From Heloderma charlesbogerti (lineage: Eukaryota > Chordata > Lepidosauria > Squamata > Helodermatidae): DNA of 64,000 nucleotides. Of the stretch, positions 1 to 54,890 are shown piece after piece (position 1 is the first letter of the stretch; every line of letters begins with the position of its first letter). The stretch spans positions 434,001-498,000 of the forward strand of contig JANEZZ010000401.1 in assembly GCA_026122225.1 (NCBI GenBank), read 5' to 3'. The translations under genes were made by a program, and so were the position numbers. Below the pieces are notes generated by a model. That model did no database searches, was not told where the DNA came from, and saw nothing but the letters and a program-made list of their open reading frames with translations.

Positions 1-238
1 CCTAGCATTTCTGACCATTAGCCATGCTGGCGGAACCTTCTGGGAGTTAGGGATGGCGGAGAATTTCTCCCCGAAACTTCGGGGGGCCGAGCGCCAACGT
101 GTTCAGCCCCCCGAACAAGTTTCAGGGAGACATTCTCTGCCCCCCCCGCACCCCCCCGGGACGGGACTTACCTTTGCCGAATGTCCCTCCCGGCGGCGGG
201 TCCGGCCGGCGGTTCGGCGGGTGTTCGTGCGGGGCGGG

Positions 239-270
239 AGCGGCAGCCGGTCTTTTGACCGGCTGCCGCT
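239..270. repeat. Perfect 14-bp hairpin inside the hAT-type element
   Basis: The stem 239-252 (agcggcagccggtc) is exactly complementary to 257-270, with a TTTT loop. It sits just left of an A-rich run and the large palindrome, in the subterminal GC-rich part of the element. Confidence 0.85.
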
Positions 271-304
271 GCAACCATTGCAATAAAAGAAAAAAAAAAA
301 AAAA

Positions 305-751
305 CGCCCCCCATGATAGGCTACGTGACGATTAACGTAGCCTGTCACGGCTAGATCTGCAAAGTCAGCCGTGATAGGCTACGTTAATCGTCACGTAGCC
401 TATCACGGGTGACTTAAAAAAGCGCGTACGAATAATGGCGGCCCCCATAGGGAGCCGCCATTCGCGTTCCTTATTTGGTCGCTGTAGTCTACGTAAAGAT
501 TTACGTAGACTACGGCGAAAATTGCCCTTATTTTCGCCGTAGTCTACGTAAATCTTTACGTAGACTACAGCGACCAAATAAGGAACGCGAATGGCGGCTC
601 CCTATGGGGGCCGCCATTATCCGTACGCGTTTTTTTTTTTTAAGTCACCCGTGATAGGCTACGTGACGATTTACGTAGCCTATCACGGCTGACTTTGCAG
701 ATCTAGCCGTGACAGGCTACGTTAATCGTCACGTAGCCTATCACGGGGGCG
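305..751. repeat. Giant palindrome of about 220-bp arms built from smaller palindromes
   Basis: Bases 305-522 pair with 530-751 around a 7-bp centre at 523-529. The main discontinuity is an A/T run of unequal length (about 415-420 against 631-641). Each arm contains further self-complementary units: 316-346, 372-406, 443-463 (ggcggc/gccgcc) and 483-511, where gtagtctacgtaa and its complement surround agat. The same units recur in the right arm (for example 541-570, 655-690 and 711-745). A single strand could therefore fold as one long hairpin or as a row of small ones. Confidence 0.9.
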
Positions 752-985
752 TGTTTTTTTTAAAAAAAAACTTTGGAGTTCGCGGCCGGGCGAGGCGCCT
801 CCCCCCCTGGCCTGAATTTCGGCCGGGCGAGGCAGGAAGCCTCCCCCCCCCCGGCCTGAACTTCGCGGGGGGAGCAGCGAAGCGCCTCCCCCCCACCGCG
901 AACAAGCTTCAAGGACAGGTAAGTGACTTTCGTCCACCCCTACTGGGAGTTGGAAGTCCAAAACATCTGACGATCTGCCCACTCC

Positions 986-1689
986 TACACAAAGGAGAAA
1001 TTAAAAAAAAATACTCTGATTTCTTGAAAGAGAAAAAAAACTTTTAACTGCTCTCCTTCTCGTAATCTATCCACCTAGTTCTGTTTTGAAATGAACAGAA
1101 TAAACTGGTCTTTTGAAACAAGACCACAACTCTGTGTACAACCATTGTGGTTACACAGTTCTACATCATGGCAACCTTCCCCTCCAGATATCTTGGGCTA
1201 CAACTCCTGGGAAGTACAATGAGTGGGAAACCACAAGAATCTGAAAATATTAATGGGAATGTAATTGTATCTACCTGCACCCTTAACGATTAAATATCTC
1301 ATTAATCGAGGGCCAGTGATTAAAAAGACACGTTTCAAGGAGAAAGACTGGTAACATACACTCCTGGTTCAAATAAGCTTTTTCAAAACATTCTTTTAAG
1401 TCACATAAATAAATAATGGCTCCACGCTGAAGCAATGCCCGACTCTGCAGTTTGTTCAAGGTTCTGTACAGAATGCAAATACCTATAAATCAAATACAAT
1501 CATTTGGCACACGGCAGCTTCAAAGTACCAAACATTTAAATACACATAATGTTGGGTAAACATGTTGAGGAAAAGGCCAAGCCAGGTTGAACACCCCAAT
1601 CTGTAATTTTGTATGATTATATTGCTGAATTGTTACAAAATGCTGTATTTCATTGTTTAGGGGCGTATGCATACAATTACATCTCTGCT
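986..1689. other. Unique-looking AT-rich DNA, nothing recognised
   Basis: I see no coding exon, RNA gene or recognisable repeat here. The mammalian downstream neighbour of GRIN3B, TMEM259, is not evident. Confidence 0.4.
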
Positions 1690-1918
1690 GATATTTTATT
1701 GCATTTATATCCCGCCTTTTTTCCTTTTGCAAGTAGCCCAAGGCGGCCGTACATTATCCTCTCCATTTTAGCCTCACAACAACCCTGTGAGGTAGGTTGG
1801 GCTGAGAGTCTGTGACCGGCCCAAAGTCACCCAGCGACCTTCCATGGCCGAGTGGGGGACCAGAACGCAGATCTCTTCGCTCCCAGTCCAACACTCTAAC
1901 CACTGCGCCACACTGCTT
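1690..1918 (-). mobile_element. tRNA-derived SINE (SINE-A)
   Basis: Read on the minus strand, this has a tRNA-like head with 'cagtgtggcgcagtggtta', a box-B-like segment, then the 'tcacccagcg' / 'ctcacaacaaccctgtgagg' body and a 3' end of the type 'ggcgggatataaatgcaat'. The same architecture recurs at least eight times in the window. It resembles MIR/CORE-type and squamate tRNA SINEs; the exact family name was not verified. Confidence 0.8.
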
Positions 1919-2099
1919 ATGTTTGTAGCTAAAGTGATTTTATACTTAATGCTGTACTTTTAAGATTTGTAAGGTTTGTAAAGTGCCCAGCAAGCGTTGG
2001 CTGTTGGGTGGTATAGAAATGCAGTAAATGAAATCATATTTTCAGATGTTTGTGTTTATTCTGCTCATTATACTTCTATGTTCAAATCTGTTGTTCTCT

Positions 2100-2157
2100 G
2101 GTGGTGGGACTACCACTCCCATCATTCCCAGCCAGCATGGGGCATCAGGTTGGGGAA
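2100..2157. mobile_element. MITE-1 fragment
   Basis: This carries 'actaccactcccatcattc' followed by 'agccagcatgg', the recognisable half of the palindromic MITE-1 repeat. Confidence 0.5.
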
Positions 2158-2446
2158 GAGTGTGTTACGGCTTTACCAATGTCATTTTCATCTACCTATC
2201 TACTGGATGGGATCCTAAGACCTGGTGAACTCGTTTAATGTACTTCAACAGGGGCTTTTGGCACCATGGGCCAAGTGCTATTTGAAATAGAGGGCTCTTT
2301 ATCAAGCCGTGGGTGACCTTAATCAGGGCCCAGTTTAAAATGTATGTGTGTGTGGGGGGGGTATTTTAGGATCACATCGACCCTGTCTATACTTTCAGAT
2401 ACCTGTAATGCAGTTCTTTGGATCTCAGCTACCCTATTCACATTTC

Positions 2447-2733
2447 TTCACCCATTACTTAGCTGCACCCAATTGTGAAGATAAGCAGGGGGGGAAATAT
2501 CTTAAAAAGACTGTTTAAAGGATAATTAATGAACTTGTAGAGCCAACGAAGACCCAGCCTTCCTCCCTGGTTCGCCTTTCCCACCCCCAAATGGAAACAC
2601 TGTATTCTGTGGGAAAGCAGGATTCCGTGTACTATTGATAAGTGCAAAAGATGCTATCGATAACCAAAGCAACGCTTTTTCAGGAGCCAATCTTGCCCAA
2701 GCAAAGCAGTTTTTAAGACTACAGTTCCCCTGC
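2447..2733. repeat. Unclassified repeat, copy 1 of a direct pair
   Basis: This segment is clearly similar over its length to 4097-4374 in the same orientation. Shared stretches include 'gtgaagataagcagggg', 'tttaaaggataatta', 'tgtattctgtgggaaa' and 'gataaccaaagcaac'. I recognise no family and no ORF. Confidence 0.7.
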
Positions 2734-2842
2734 AAAGTTTGGATCTCGGCTAACCTGTTCACATTGATGTCTACAAAAATACCAACACAGAAATTGGATC
2801 TTCTATTGGGCTCACGCAGCTGGTATAATTTGGGTATTGTAT

Positions 2843-3000
2843 GACGCTGCCTCCTTTGAGTCAGACCACTGGTCCATTTAACTCAGTATGGACTATTTAG
2901 GCTGGCAGCAACCAACACCACCTACCTGACCCTGTTTAGACTGGAGATGCTCTTGATTAAACCTAGGACCTTCTGCATGCAAAACAAGTGCTTTACCTCT
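2843..3000 (-). mobile_element. tRNA-derived SINE (SINE-B), diverged
   Basis: On the minus strand a tRNA-Ala-like head ('cacttgttttgcatgcagaa') is followed by 'catctccagt' and a 3' tail ending near 'ctgactcaaaggaggcagc'. The copy is old. Confidence 0.65.
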
Positions 3001-3044
3001 GGTCAAGTAAGATTCTAGTCCTCATGATTCAACATAACAGGCTG

Positions 3045-3255
3045 ATTTAAATGGAAGCTGCCTGATACCAGGCCAGACCATTTGTCCATCTAGTTCAACA
3101 TTGTCTTTTCTGACTCTCTAGGCTTTTGCCAGAGAAAGGTCTCTTTCCCATCACTTGCCAGTCAGTCCTTTTAATTGGAGACGGCAGGGTTCGAACCTGC
3201 AACTTTCTGCATGCAAACTAAGCAGGTGTGTTGCCTCTGAGCTACGGCCCCACAT
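3045..3255 (-). mobile_element. tRNA-derived SINE (SINE-B) with well-preserved tRNA-like head
   Basis: The minus strand from 3253 down reads like a tRNA: box A 'gtagctcagaggcaac', an anticodon-region 'ttgcatgcagaa' and box B 'ggttcgaaccctgcc'. The similarity ends in SINE body sequence, with the tail 'ggcagcttccatttaaa' at about 3045-3065, so this is a SINE and not a tRNA gene. Related copies lie at 5695-5808, 6813-6990, 7152-7312, 50703-50835 and 61785-61955. Confidence 0.75.
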
Positions 3256-3536
3256 CCATTCCAAGAAACAGATTTAAAAAGCCGGTCCAAATTGTCCCAA
3301 AGCCTGTGAGCATGGCCGGGTATTTCAGGACATGGGGCTCTTAATTTGCCAGGGCAGACCACGGGAGGACGGGCCACAGGTCAGTGGCTGAGCACCTGGT
3401 TGGAATGCAGATAGGCCTGGAATCAACGGCTGGGGATGCTGGGTCCTGTAGCTCCCCTCTCGGATGGAGAGCAGCTGCCAGTCAGTGTTGATCAAGATTC
3501 TTCTTCAATTTGTCTCGGTGTAGATCACAGGGAGAC

Positions 3537-3650
3537 AACCCCATGCCCTCCAGATGTTTGGGGCTGCAACTCCCATCATCCCTGGCCAGTGGCCATGCTG
3601 GCAGGCGTTGACAGATGCTGTAGTCAAAAACATCTGGAAGGCACCAGGTC
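3537..3650. mobile_element. Palindromic hAT-type MITE (MITE-1)
   Basis: The two arms 'ctccagatgtttggggctg' and 'catctggaaggcaccagg' are imperfect inverted repeats around 'ggccatgctgg'. This is the same design as the better preserved copy at 24768-24899. Confidence 0.65.
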
Positions 3651-4096
3651 AAGGGAAAGCTGAACAAAGCTCATCAGTATGCCCAGCCTCTATATAAATC
3701 ACAGAATCGATGCAGTTAAATTTGTGGCTTTTTGCAAAACGCATGTGTCTTTTTGAGATATTGTTTTTGGGCTTTGCATTCAAGTCTTTCTTCCCACCTT
3801 TCCGCATCTTGCTTATAATCATGCCCTAAGTTCTGTGCATCCTCTATCCCGAGGATCAGCACAAAAGCTTCCGACTCAGCAGAGAGAAAACACAGTTTTT
3901 TATCTATCAAATATTCTTCTACTGAAGCAGGACGTATAATGAGCTCCAAAAACTGGCAGGGATTATATTAACATTTGACAGCTGGATTTTTGGTAAGGCA
4001 TTGATGTTTCTATAATAAATTACTTTTGCAGAGCTGTTGGCATTTTGCCTTGTTATTCGTGGGCTCAGTCCTGCTTTTTTTGCTTACCTATAAATT

Positions 4097-4374
4097 CACC
4101 TGTTACTTAGCTAAACCCAATTGTTGTGAAGATAAGCAGGGGAAAATAGATTTTTAAAAGACTTTTTAAAGGATAATTATTGAACCTGTACAGCTGATTA
4201 AGACCCTGTCTTCCTCACCAGTTCAGTTTTCCCACCCTCAAACGGAAGCATTGTATTCTGTGGGAAATCAGAATTGCATATTGCAAAAGATACTGTTGAT
4301 AACCAAAGCAACACTTTTTTGGTGAGCCAGTTTTGCCCCAGCAAAGCAGTTTGTAAGACTGCAGTGCCCCTGCA
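4097..4374. repeat. Unclassified repeat, copy 2 of a direct pair
   Basis: This is the counterpart of 2447-2733, in direct orientation about 1.65 kb away, with substitutions and small indels. It could be a local duplication or an unrecognised interspersed family. Confidence 0.7.
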
Positions 4375-4384
4375 ATCTCATTCT

Positions 4385-4600
4385 GAAAAAGCTTTCCGGA
4401 ACCTGAGCTGCTGAAACAAAGCCCAGCTCTGCTGAAGCAATCGTTGCTAAACCTGAGCTGCTAGAATCAAAAGCAGAGCTCCATGAAAAGCTGCTTCACA
4501 CCCTGGCCTGTTAAACTGAACCATGCTAAACCACAGCTGCTTGAACAAAGCTAAAACTGTGCTAATCCTGAGCTGCTAAATAAGATCTTGACTGCTTGTT
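4385..4600. repeat. Degenerate repeats of a 'cctgagctgct' motif
   Basis: Variants of 'aacctgagctgct' recur at irregular spacing of about 50-60 bp. Similar wording occurs in the SINE-like head at 18040-18230, so this may be a decayed relative. Confidence 0.35.
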
Positions 4601-5089
4601 TTGAAATCAAACAAACCAACCAGGCTTGCGGGAGACGACAGCAGCTGCTTTCCTACTGCAAGTTCCCTGATAGACTGCTGCCTTCCCACTTACGAGAGTT
4701 AAGGCCCCAAAATGTCTTATTGCTGAAAGGGCCGATGGTTTCTAAGGTTAAAATCATGCGATTCATTCTGGCAAGAGGCAACTCTCAGAATGAGTCTGTA
4801 GTAAACATTAAGGAGGGACAGGGAGTGGACAAACAGAGTGCACCCACTGGCTCTCGATATACTCAATTATTGGTTAAGAACTTCTTGTGTTGACCATCCC
4901 AAGTGCTGCATTAAAACAGGAAGGGATTGGACGGTTCTCAAAACAACCCAGAGCAATCCATTCCTGACGACCAGGTCCCAGCCACATTCAAACAAAGTCA
5001 TCAGAACTCTGCCCATATCAACAAACTGATGGGTTGGATCCAGAATTTAGTCATCATTAGAGCAGACTCAAAGGAATCATTGGGACAAT

Positions 5090-5355
5090 TTGGGCAGGAC
5101 TAAGCTACTGAAGCTGAAGCTCAAGTATTTCGGCCACCTAATGCGAAGAGAAAAGTCACTGGAGAAGACCCTGATGCTGGGAAAGACTGAAGGCAAAAGG
5201 AGAAGGGGAAGGCAGAGGATGAGATGGCTGGATAGCATCACTGATGCAACGAATATGGACTTGAGCACGCTCCGGGAGAGAGCGCAGGACAGGAAGGCCT
5301 GGCGTGCCATGGTCCATGGGGTCACAAAGAGTCGGACACGACTGAACAACAACAA
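5090..5355 (+). mobile_element. BovB LINE, 5'-truncated 3' end
   Basis: The frame encodes the C-terminal end of the BovB (RTE-clade) polyprotein. 'YFGHLMRREKSLEKTLMLGK' and 'RKAWRAMVHGVTKSRTRLN' match the full copies at 44941-48161 and 54891-58097. It ends in the ACAAC-type tail. Everything upstream of the C-terminal cysteine/histidine region is missing, as expected of incomplete reverse transcription. Confidence 0.92.
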
Positions 5356-5459
5356 GCTAAGTATCATTGATTTAAATGGGCCTGCTCTTAAGTATGAGTC
5401 AGTCTGGATCCAACCCGGTAAAAGAATGCAGAAAGGCACTAGAGCCCTGCCAGAAGCAA

Positions 5460-5808
5460 GCTGAGTCAGACCATTGACCCAGAGATTGCCTTTTCTTGAC
5501 CAGTGGAGGCTGGTGGCTCTGACATCTCTGGGCCAGTGCAGCCACTCTAGGTTTTGGTCAGAACCAGTCAGGACTCTAAAGGAGCTATCCAATGAGCTTC
5601 CTGACCAGTTCTGACTGAAACCCAGAGCGAATTCACCACCCCACTGACATCGGCACCACCAGCCTCCACTGCTCTTGACTGACAACAGCAATCCAGTGTT
5701 CCTCCTTTCCTACCTGAGAACATCTGAAGTGGAGATGCCGTGGATCGAACCAGGGACCTTCCGCTTGCAAAGCCTGTGCTTTACTGTGGCGTTCCTCTAA
5801 ATATATGA
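5460..5808 (-). mobile_element. SINE-B copy interrupted by a hAT-type MITE
   Basis: The tRNA-like head (about 5735-5808, minus strand) and the 3' tail (5460-5500, 'ctgagtcagaccattgaccc') belong to one SINE-B. The MITE at 5501-5671 splits it. Confidence 0.6.
5501..5671. mobile_element. 171-bp hAT-type MITE with perfect 16-bp inverted repeats
   Basis: The termini CAGTGGAGGCTGGTGG (5501-5516) and its exact complement (5656-5671) are intact. The flanking 8-mers ttcttgac (5493-5500) and ctcttgac (5672-5679) differ at one base and fit the hAT duplication pattern nTnnnnAn. There is no coding capacity. Confidence 0.85.
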
Positions 5809-6008
5809 CCACGCAAAGCTGCCTTGTCCCGGGTCCACCCAGCAGCAACCGCTCTCCATGGTCTCAGACACAGCAAGTTCTCACTACCATTGAGATCATG
5901 AACTGGAGATGATGCCAAGTCCTTTCACCTACTCTGCCCGCATGCAGTAATGCAGCCGGGCTGTCTTAGATGCCGGGCTTAGTAGTCTTATGGTGGGGTG
6001 GGGGTTAG

Positions 6009-6610
6009 AATCATAGGATCATAGAATGGCAGGGTCGGAAGGGGCCTATAATTTTATTATTGTTTTTATTATTGCATTTATATCCCGCCTTTTTTCCTCT
6101 TGCAAGGAACCCAAGGCGGTTTAGATTATCCTCCTCTCCATTTTATCCTCACAACAACAACCCTGGGAGGCAGGTTGGGCTGAGAGTGTGTGATTGGCCC
6201 AAAGTCACCCAGCGAGCTTCCATGGCTGAGTGGGGACTAGAACCCAGATCTCCCAGCTCCCAGTCCAACACTCTTGCCACTACACCACACTGGCTCATTC
6301 AGTCCAATTCACTCAGTCCAACCCCTGCTCAATGCAGGGATCCAAGTCAGAGCATCCCTGACAGGTGGCTCTCCAGCCTCGTCTTGAACGCCTCCAGGGT
6401 GGGAGAGCCCACCGCCTCCCTAGGTAATGGGTTCCATTGTCGTATTGCTCTAACACTCAGGAAGGTTTTCCCAATGTTCAGCCGGAATCCGGCTTCCTAT
6501 CACTTGAGCCCATTCTTCTGTGTCCTGCACTCTGGGATGATCGAGAAGAGATCCTGGCCCTCCTCTCTGGGACAACCTTTCAAGTCCTTGAAGAGCACTA
6601 TCTTTTGGTC
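6009..6610 (-). mobile_element. CR1 LINE 3' fragment, interrupted by a SINE
   Basis: The left end has the CR1 3' octamer-type tail ('tcataggatcatagaatgg', the reverse complement of ATTCTATG repeats). The right part is the conserved 3' region, with 'ctgcactctgggatgatcga' and 'aggaaggttttcccaatg'. SINE-A at 6049-6297 is inserted within it. Confidence 0.85.
6049..6297 (-). mobile_element. tRNA-derived SINE (SINE-A) nested in CR1
   Basis: This has the same layout as 1690-1918. It begins after the CR1 word 'ggggcct', and CR1 resumes with 'cagtccaacccctgctcaat'. Confidence 0.8.
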
Positions 6611-6812
6611 GTTCTTTTGGTGGTAACGTGTATTTCAACAGGTGGCAAGTCAGCCCTGCTATGTTGGGGGGGCTCCTGTACATTCTGCTGATAAGGCCCC
6701 CAGGCCTCTATCCCAGTCCTGATGGCACTACTGCCAAGGGTGTGCTCCATCACTGAAAGATGGGCCCTCTGGCTAAAAGCAGAGAGGCACAGCTGTCGGT
6801 TTTTGCTCATGG

Positions 6813-6990
6813 ACATAGGAAGCCACCTTACACCAACCCAGACCGTCAGCCCCCAGAGTCCAGGATAGTGTACTCCCGACTAGAAACGGCTCTCCAAAGT
6901 CTCTCCTCTACCAGCACAGGAATCTGGAGATGCTGAGACTGAACCCGGAGCTTCCAGATCCCACCACCATGCCACAGCCTCTCCCCTCCC
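6813..6990 (-). mobile_element. SINE-B, diverged
   Basis: On the minus strand the words 'catctccagattcctg', 'agagccgtttctag' and the tail 'taaggtggcttcctatgt' match the SINE-B body and tail. The head is eroded. Confidence 0.55.
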
Positions 6991-7151
6991 TCCCACTTGC
7001 GCATCCTCTATACGTTCCATTGGGGCTTCCTGGGGGATTGGGCCAACAGAGTGCTAAACAGCACACAGGCTTGCTCCGTGGAAATCGGCAGCTGACGTTT
7101 CACGGCATGGAAATCCACTCGTCAGCACCGGCCGATACTCCGCCCCCTGCT

Positions 7152-7312
7152 ACCATGTCAGACCGCTAGCCCAGTTTGACTGGCGGCAGCTCTGCAGGGT
7201 TCCTTCCCAGCCCACCTACCCGAGACCCTTTTTAACCAGAGAAGCAGAGGGTCAACCCTGGAACCTCCTGCATGCAAAGCGTGGGCTTGACCACCACACA
7301 GCAGCCCCTCCC
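7152..7312 (-). mobile_element. SINE-B, diverged
   Basis: The tRNA-like head lies at 7255-7312 on the minus strand, around 'gctttgcatgcaggaggttc'. The tail near 7152 reads 'gcggtctgaca'. It lies about 240 bp beyond the GRIN3B stop and may form part of the 3' untranslated region. Confidence 0.55.
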
Positions 7313-7550
7313 GCAAACACAGTCCAGGAAACGTACGGAAGGCTAGAGCTTGGCCTGTGCGGAGGCTGGACGCGCACTCTCAGCCTTCCGCCACTTTTCC
7401 TCTTGCTGTTAAGAGTCGTCAGGCTGGAGCGCAGGAGTGCAACTGTAGCCAAAGCACAACGAGTTTTTCCAACCGTTTAAAAAAACAATCGATGTCAACC
7501 ACGCCACGTGGATCCCCGCTGTTCTGCCCACAGGCGGCCCCTGTGCTCCA

Positions 7551-53114
<45,564 letters not shown>

Positions 53115-54072
53115 AGAGCAAGCGGGGCGGGGGCAAAGTTTGGGGCGCCCAACCCCGCCGCCCCCCCGGCACGGGCCGCCTAGGGGGGCAGGGACGGCGC
53201 TGCGCAGGGCCCGCCCATGGGGCGCCGCGGGAGGAGGCAGGGAGGCGGCCGGCCACGCGCGCCCCGGAGCCGCCGCCGCTGTGCGCTCCTGCTCTCCGCC
53301 TTCGCTCTGGCTGCCGCTCGCTCGCTCGCTCGCTCTTCGGGCGGAGCTGGAGGCTGCCTTGGCGCCCGTGCGCCACCAGGGGCGGCGGCGAGAGGACGCC
53401 CTCCGCAAGAAGCCGCGCGCGGACGCGGGGCGAGCCGGCAGCCCCCTCGGAGGGGGGCGGTGCTCGGCCGAGGGACGGGAGCCGGTCGGAAAAGACCGGC
53501 TGAAGGCGCACGGCGCGGAGAGGGAGGAAACGCGGCGGCGCAAGGCGGCGGCTCCGGACGAGATGTCCCTGGGCATGGACAGAGTGCGGAGGCTGGGGGG
53601 CTGGAGGGGGTGGAGAACGAGGCCGAGCGAGGAAGACCCCGGACAGGTGGCGGGGGGGAGAGCGCGCGGAAGAGGGGTTGCTCAAAAACCATGTGCAGCG
53701 AAAGGTTTGTGCCGGGGGTGAGGAAGCACACCTAGCTCTAAAGTTCGGAGGGGGAGGACGGGAAGCGGATGAAGGCCGGCAAGGATTCAAGCTCCAGTCC
53801 AAGCGACGGTACGGTAGGTGTCCCTTGAGGAAGTGTGTCCCTTGGGGACGTGCAGAGTGCAGGGAAGGTGCTGAAAAGCGCGAAGGTCGGAGAAGGCGGG
53901 GGCATGAGAAACGTGAAAGGGAAGGGCATCTCTGAGCACAGCCAGAGTGCAGGGGAAGCTGTCTGGGTGGGGTGAAGGAGGAACCCACAGAACAACCCAA
54001 AGACAGCAGGATTTGCTGCCAACAGATGCCGTTGTGAGTGACTTAAATGGCATTTAAGAGGGCTCCAACGAA

Positions 54073-54290
54073 CCTTTCCCAACCTGATGTCTTCCAGATG
54101 TGTTGGACTATACCTCCCATTAACCCCAGCCAGCTTGGGAACAGAATGCTGGACTAAGTAGGCCCTTGGTCTGATCCAGCACGTCGTTTCTTATGTTCTG
54201 ACTCCCATCTTCTCTTACCATTGGCCATGCTGGCTGGGGCTGATGGGAGTTGTAGTCCAACACATATGAAGGGTACCAGGCTGGCTTAAA
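54073..54290. mobile_element. MITE-1 split by a short LINE 3' end
   Basis: The left arm 54073-54132 ('cttccagatgtgttggacta') and right arm 54222-54290 ('ggctgatgggagttgtagtc') are separated by a plus-strand L2/CR1-type 3' end. That insert reads 'ggtctgatccagcacgtcgt' and ends 'ttcttatgttct'. Confidence 0.65.
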
Positions 54291-54890
54291 CAAATTCACT
54301 GAGGATACTATAGGTCTGTGAATGACTGTTGGCCATGACAACTAAGTGGAACCTCCTTGATCAAAGGCGGTTTATCTCAGAACAAAGGGAGGTGGGCAGT
54401 TAACCTTTCATCTTGGCTGTCCACTGTTGGAAACAGGATACAGGGCTGGATGTCTGTTTTGTCCAATCCAGCAGGGCTCTTATCTTGGAGCTGGCTGGCG
54501 AGATGAGTAAACTAGTAAACTCTTAACTAGTAAACTCTTCACAGGAGCCTGTGCTCACTTCCAGCTTTTGAAAGGTGGAAAGAGTGACTATGACTTTCTC
54601 ACATTCACTCACTCACCCTCCCCCCGTCCCCAACTGGAGGCTGTTTTCTCAGGAAACCTCATTTTTCTATAAAAGTGATGACCTTCCTTTCCAAGTCACA
54701 AGAAATCCCCCAAGGCAACGCGCAAAACTGAAAACCAAAGAGCCACAAACAATAATCTATAAAACAGTTATTTGAGGAGCAGAAAGAAAAAAGAGGGAGA
54801 AAGACCAGGAACATGGTTGAATTTAAAAAAGAAAAAAATTACCATCAGATTTTAAAAATTATTATTTATATGTATTTATATAGTCCCATT

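Larger units (their letters stand above)
48..942. mobile_element. Non-autonomous hAT-type DNA transposon, about 895 bp, highly palindromic
   Basis: The element is flanked by identical 8-bp direct repeats, ctgggagt at 40-47 and 943-950, the target-site duplication length of hAT transposases. Its ends are short imperfect inverted repeats: the left begins TAGGGATGGCGGAGAA and the right, on the minus strand, begins TAGGGGTGGACGAAAG. I see no transposase ORF, so mobility would have to be supplied in trans. GC-rich outer parts (about 60-275 and 780-900) enclose a giant nested palindrome at 305-751. Many CpGs survive, which suggests a fairly young copy. Assignment to hAT is inferred from the 8-bp duplication and terminal bases; I do not recognise the family. 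Confidence 0.7.
1..985. mobile_element. Short palindromic hAT-type MITE, split by a later insertion
   Basis: Bases 1-47 resemble the middle of a roughly 120-bp palindromic repeat (here MITE-1) that recurs throughout the window, marked by 'gccatgctgg'. Bases 943-985 resume it with 'ggaagtccaaaacatctg'. The two halves are separated by the hAT-type element at 48-942, so this copy was present before that insertion. The left end may run off the window. Confidence 0.55.

Noticed and set aside
3180..3255. A tRNA-Ala-like gene on the minus strand
   Set aside because: The tRNA-like segment continues into a SINE body found in several other places in the window, so it is the head of SINE-B.
4588..4893. 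101-codon plus-strand frame without obvious repeats
   Set aside because: It has no recognisable motif, no splice context and no homology that I can recall. Length alone is not sufficient.
53180..53576. Upstream in-frame ATG at 53576 as the GRIN3B start
   Set aside because: The extra 154 residues are Arg/Pro/Ala-rich with no conservation. The ATG at 53114 is followed directly by a signal peptide and the conserved GHPQPC segment.
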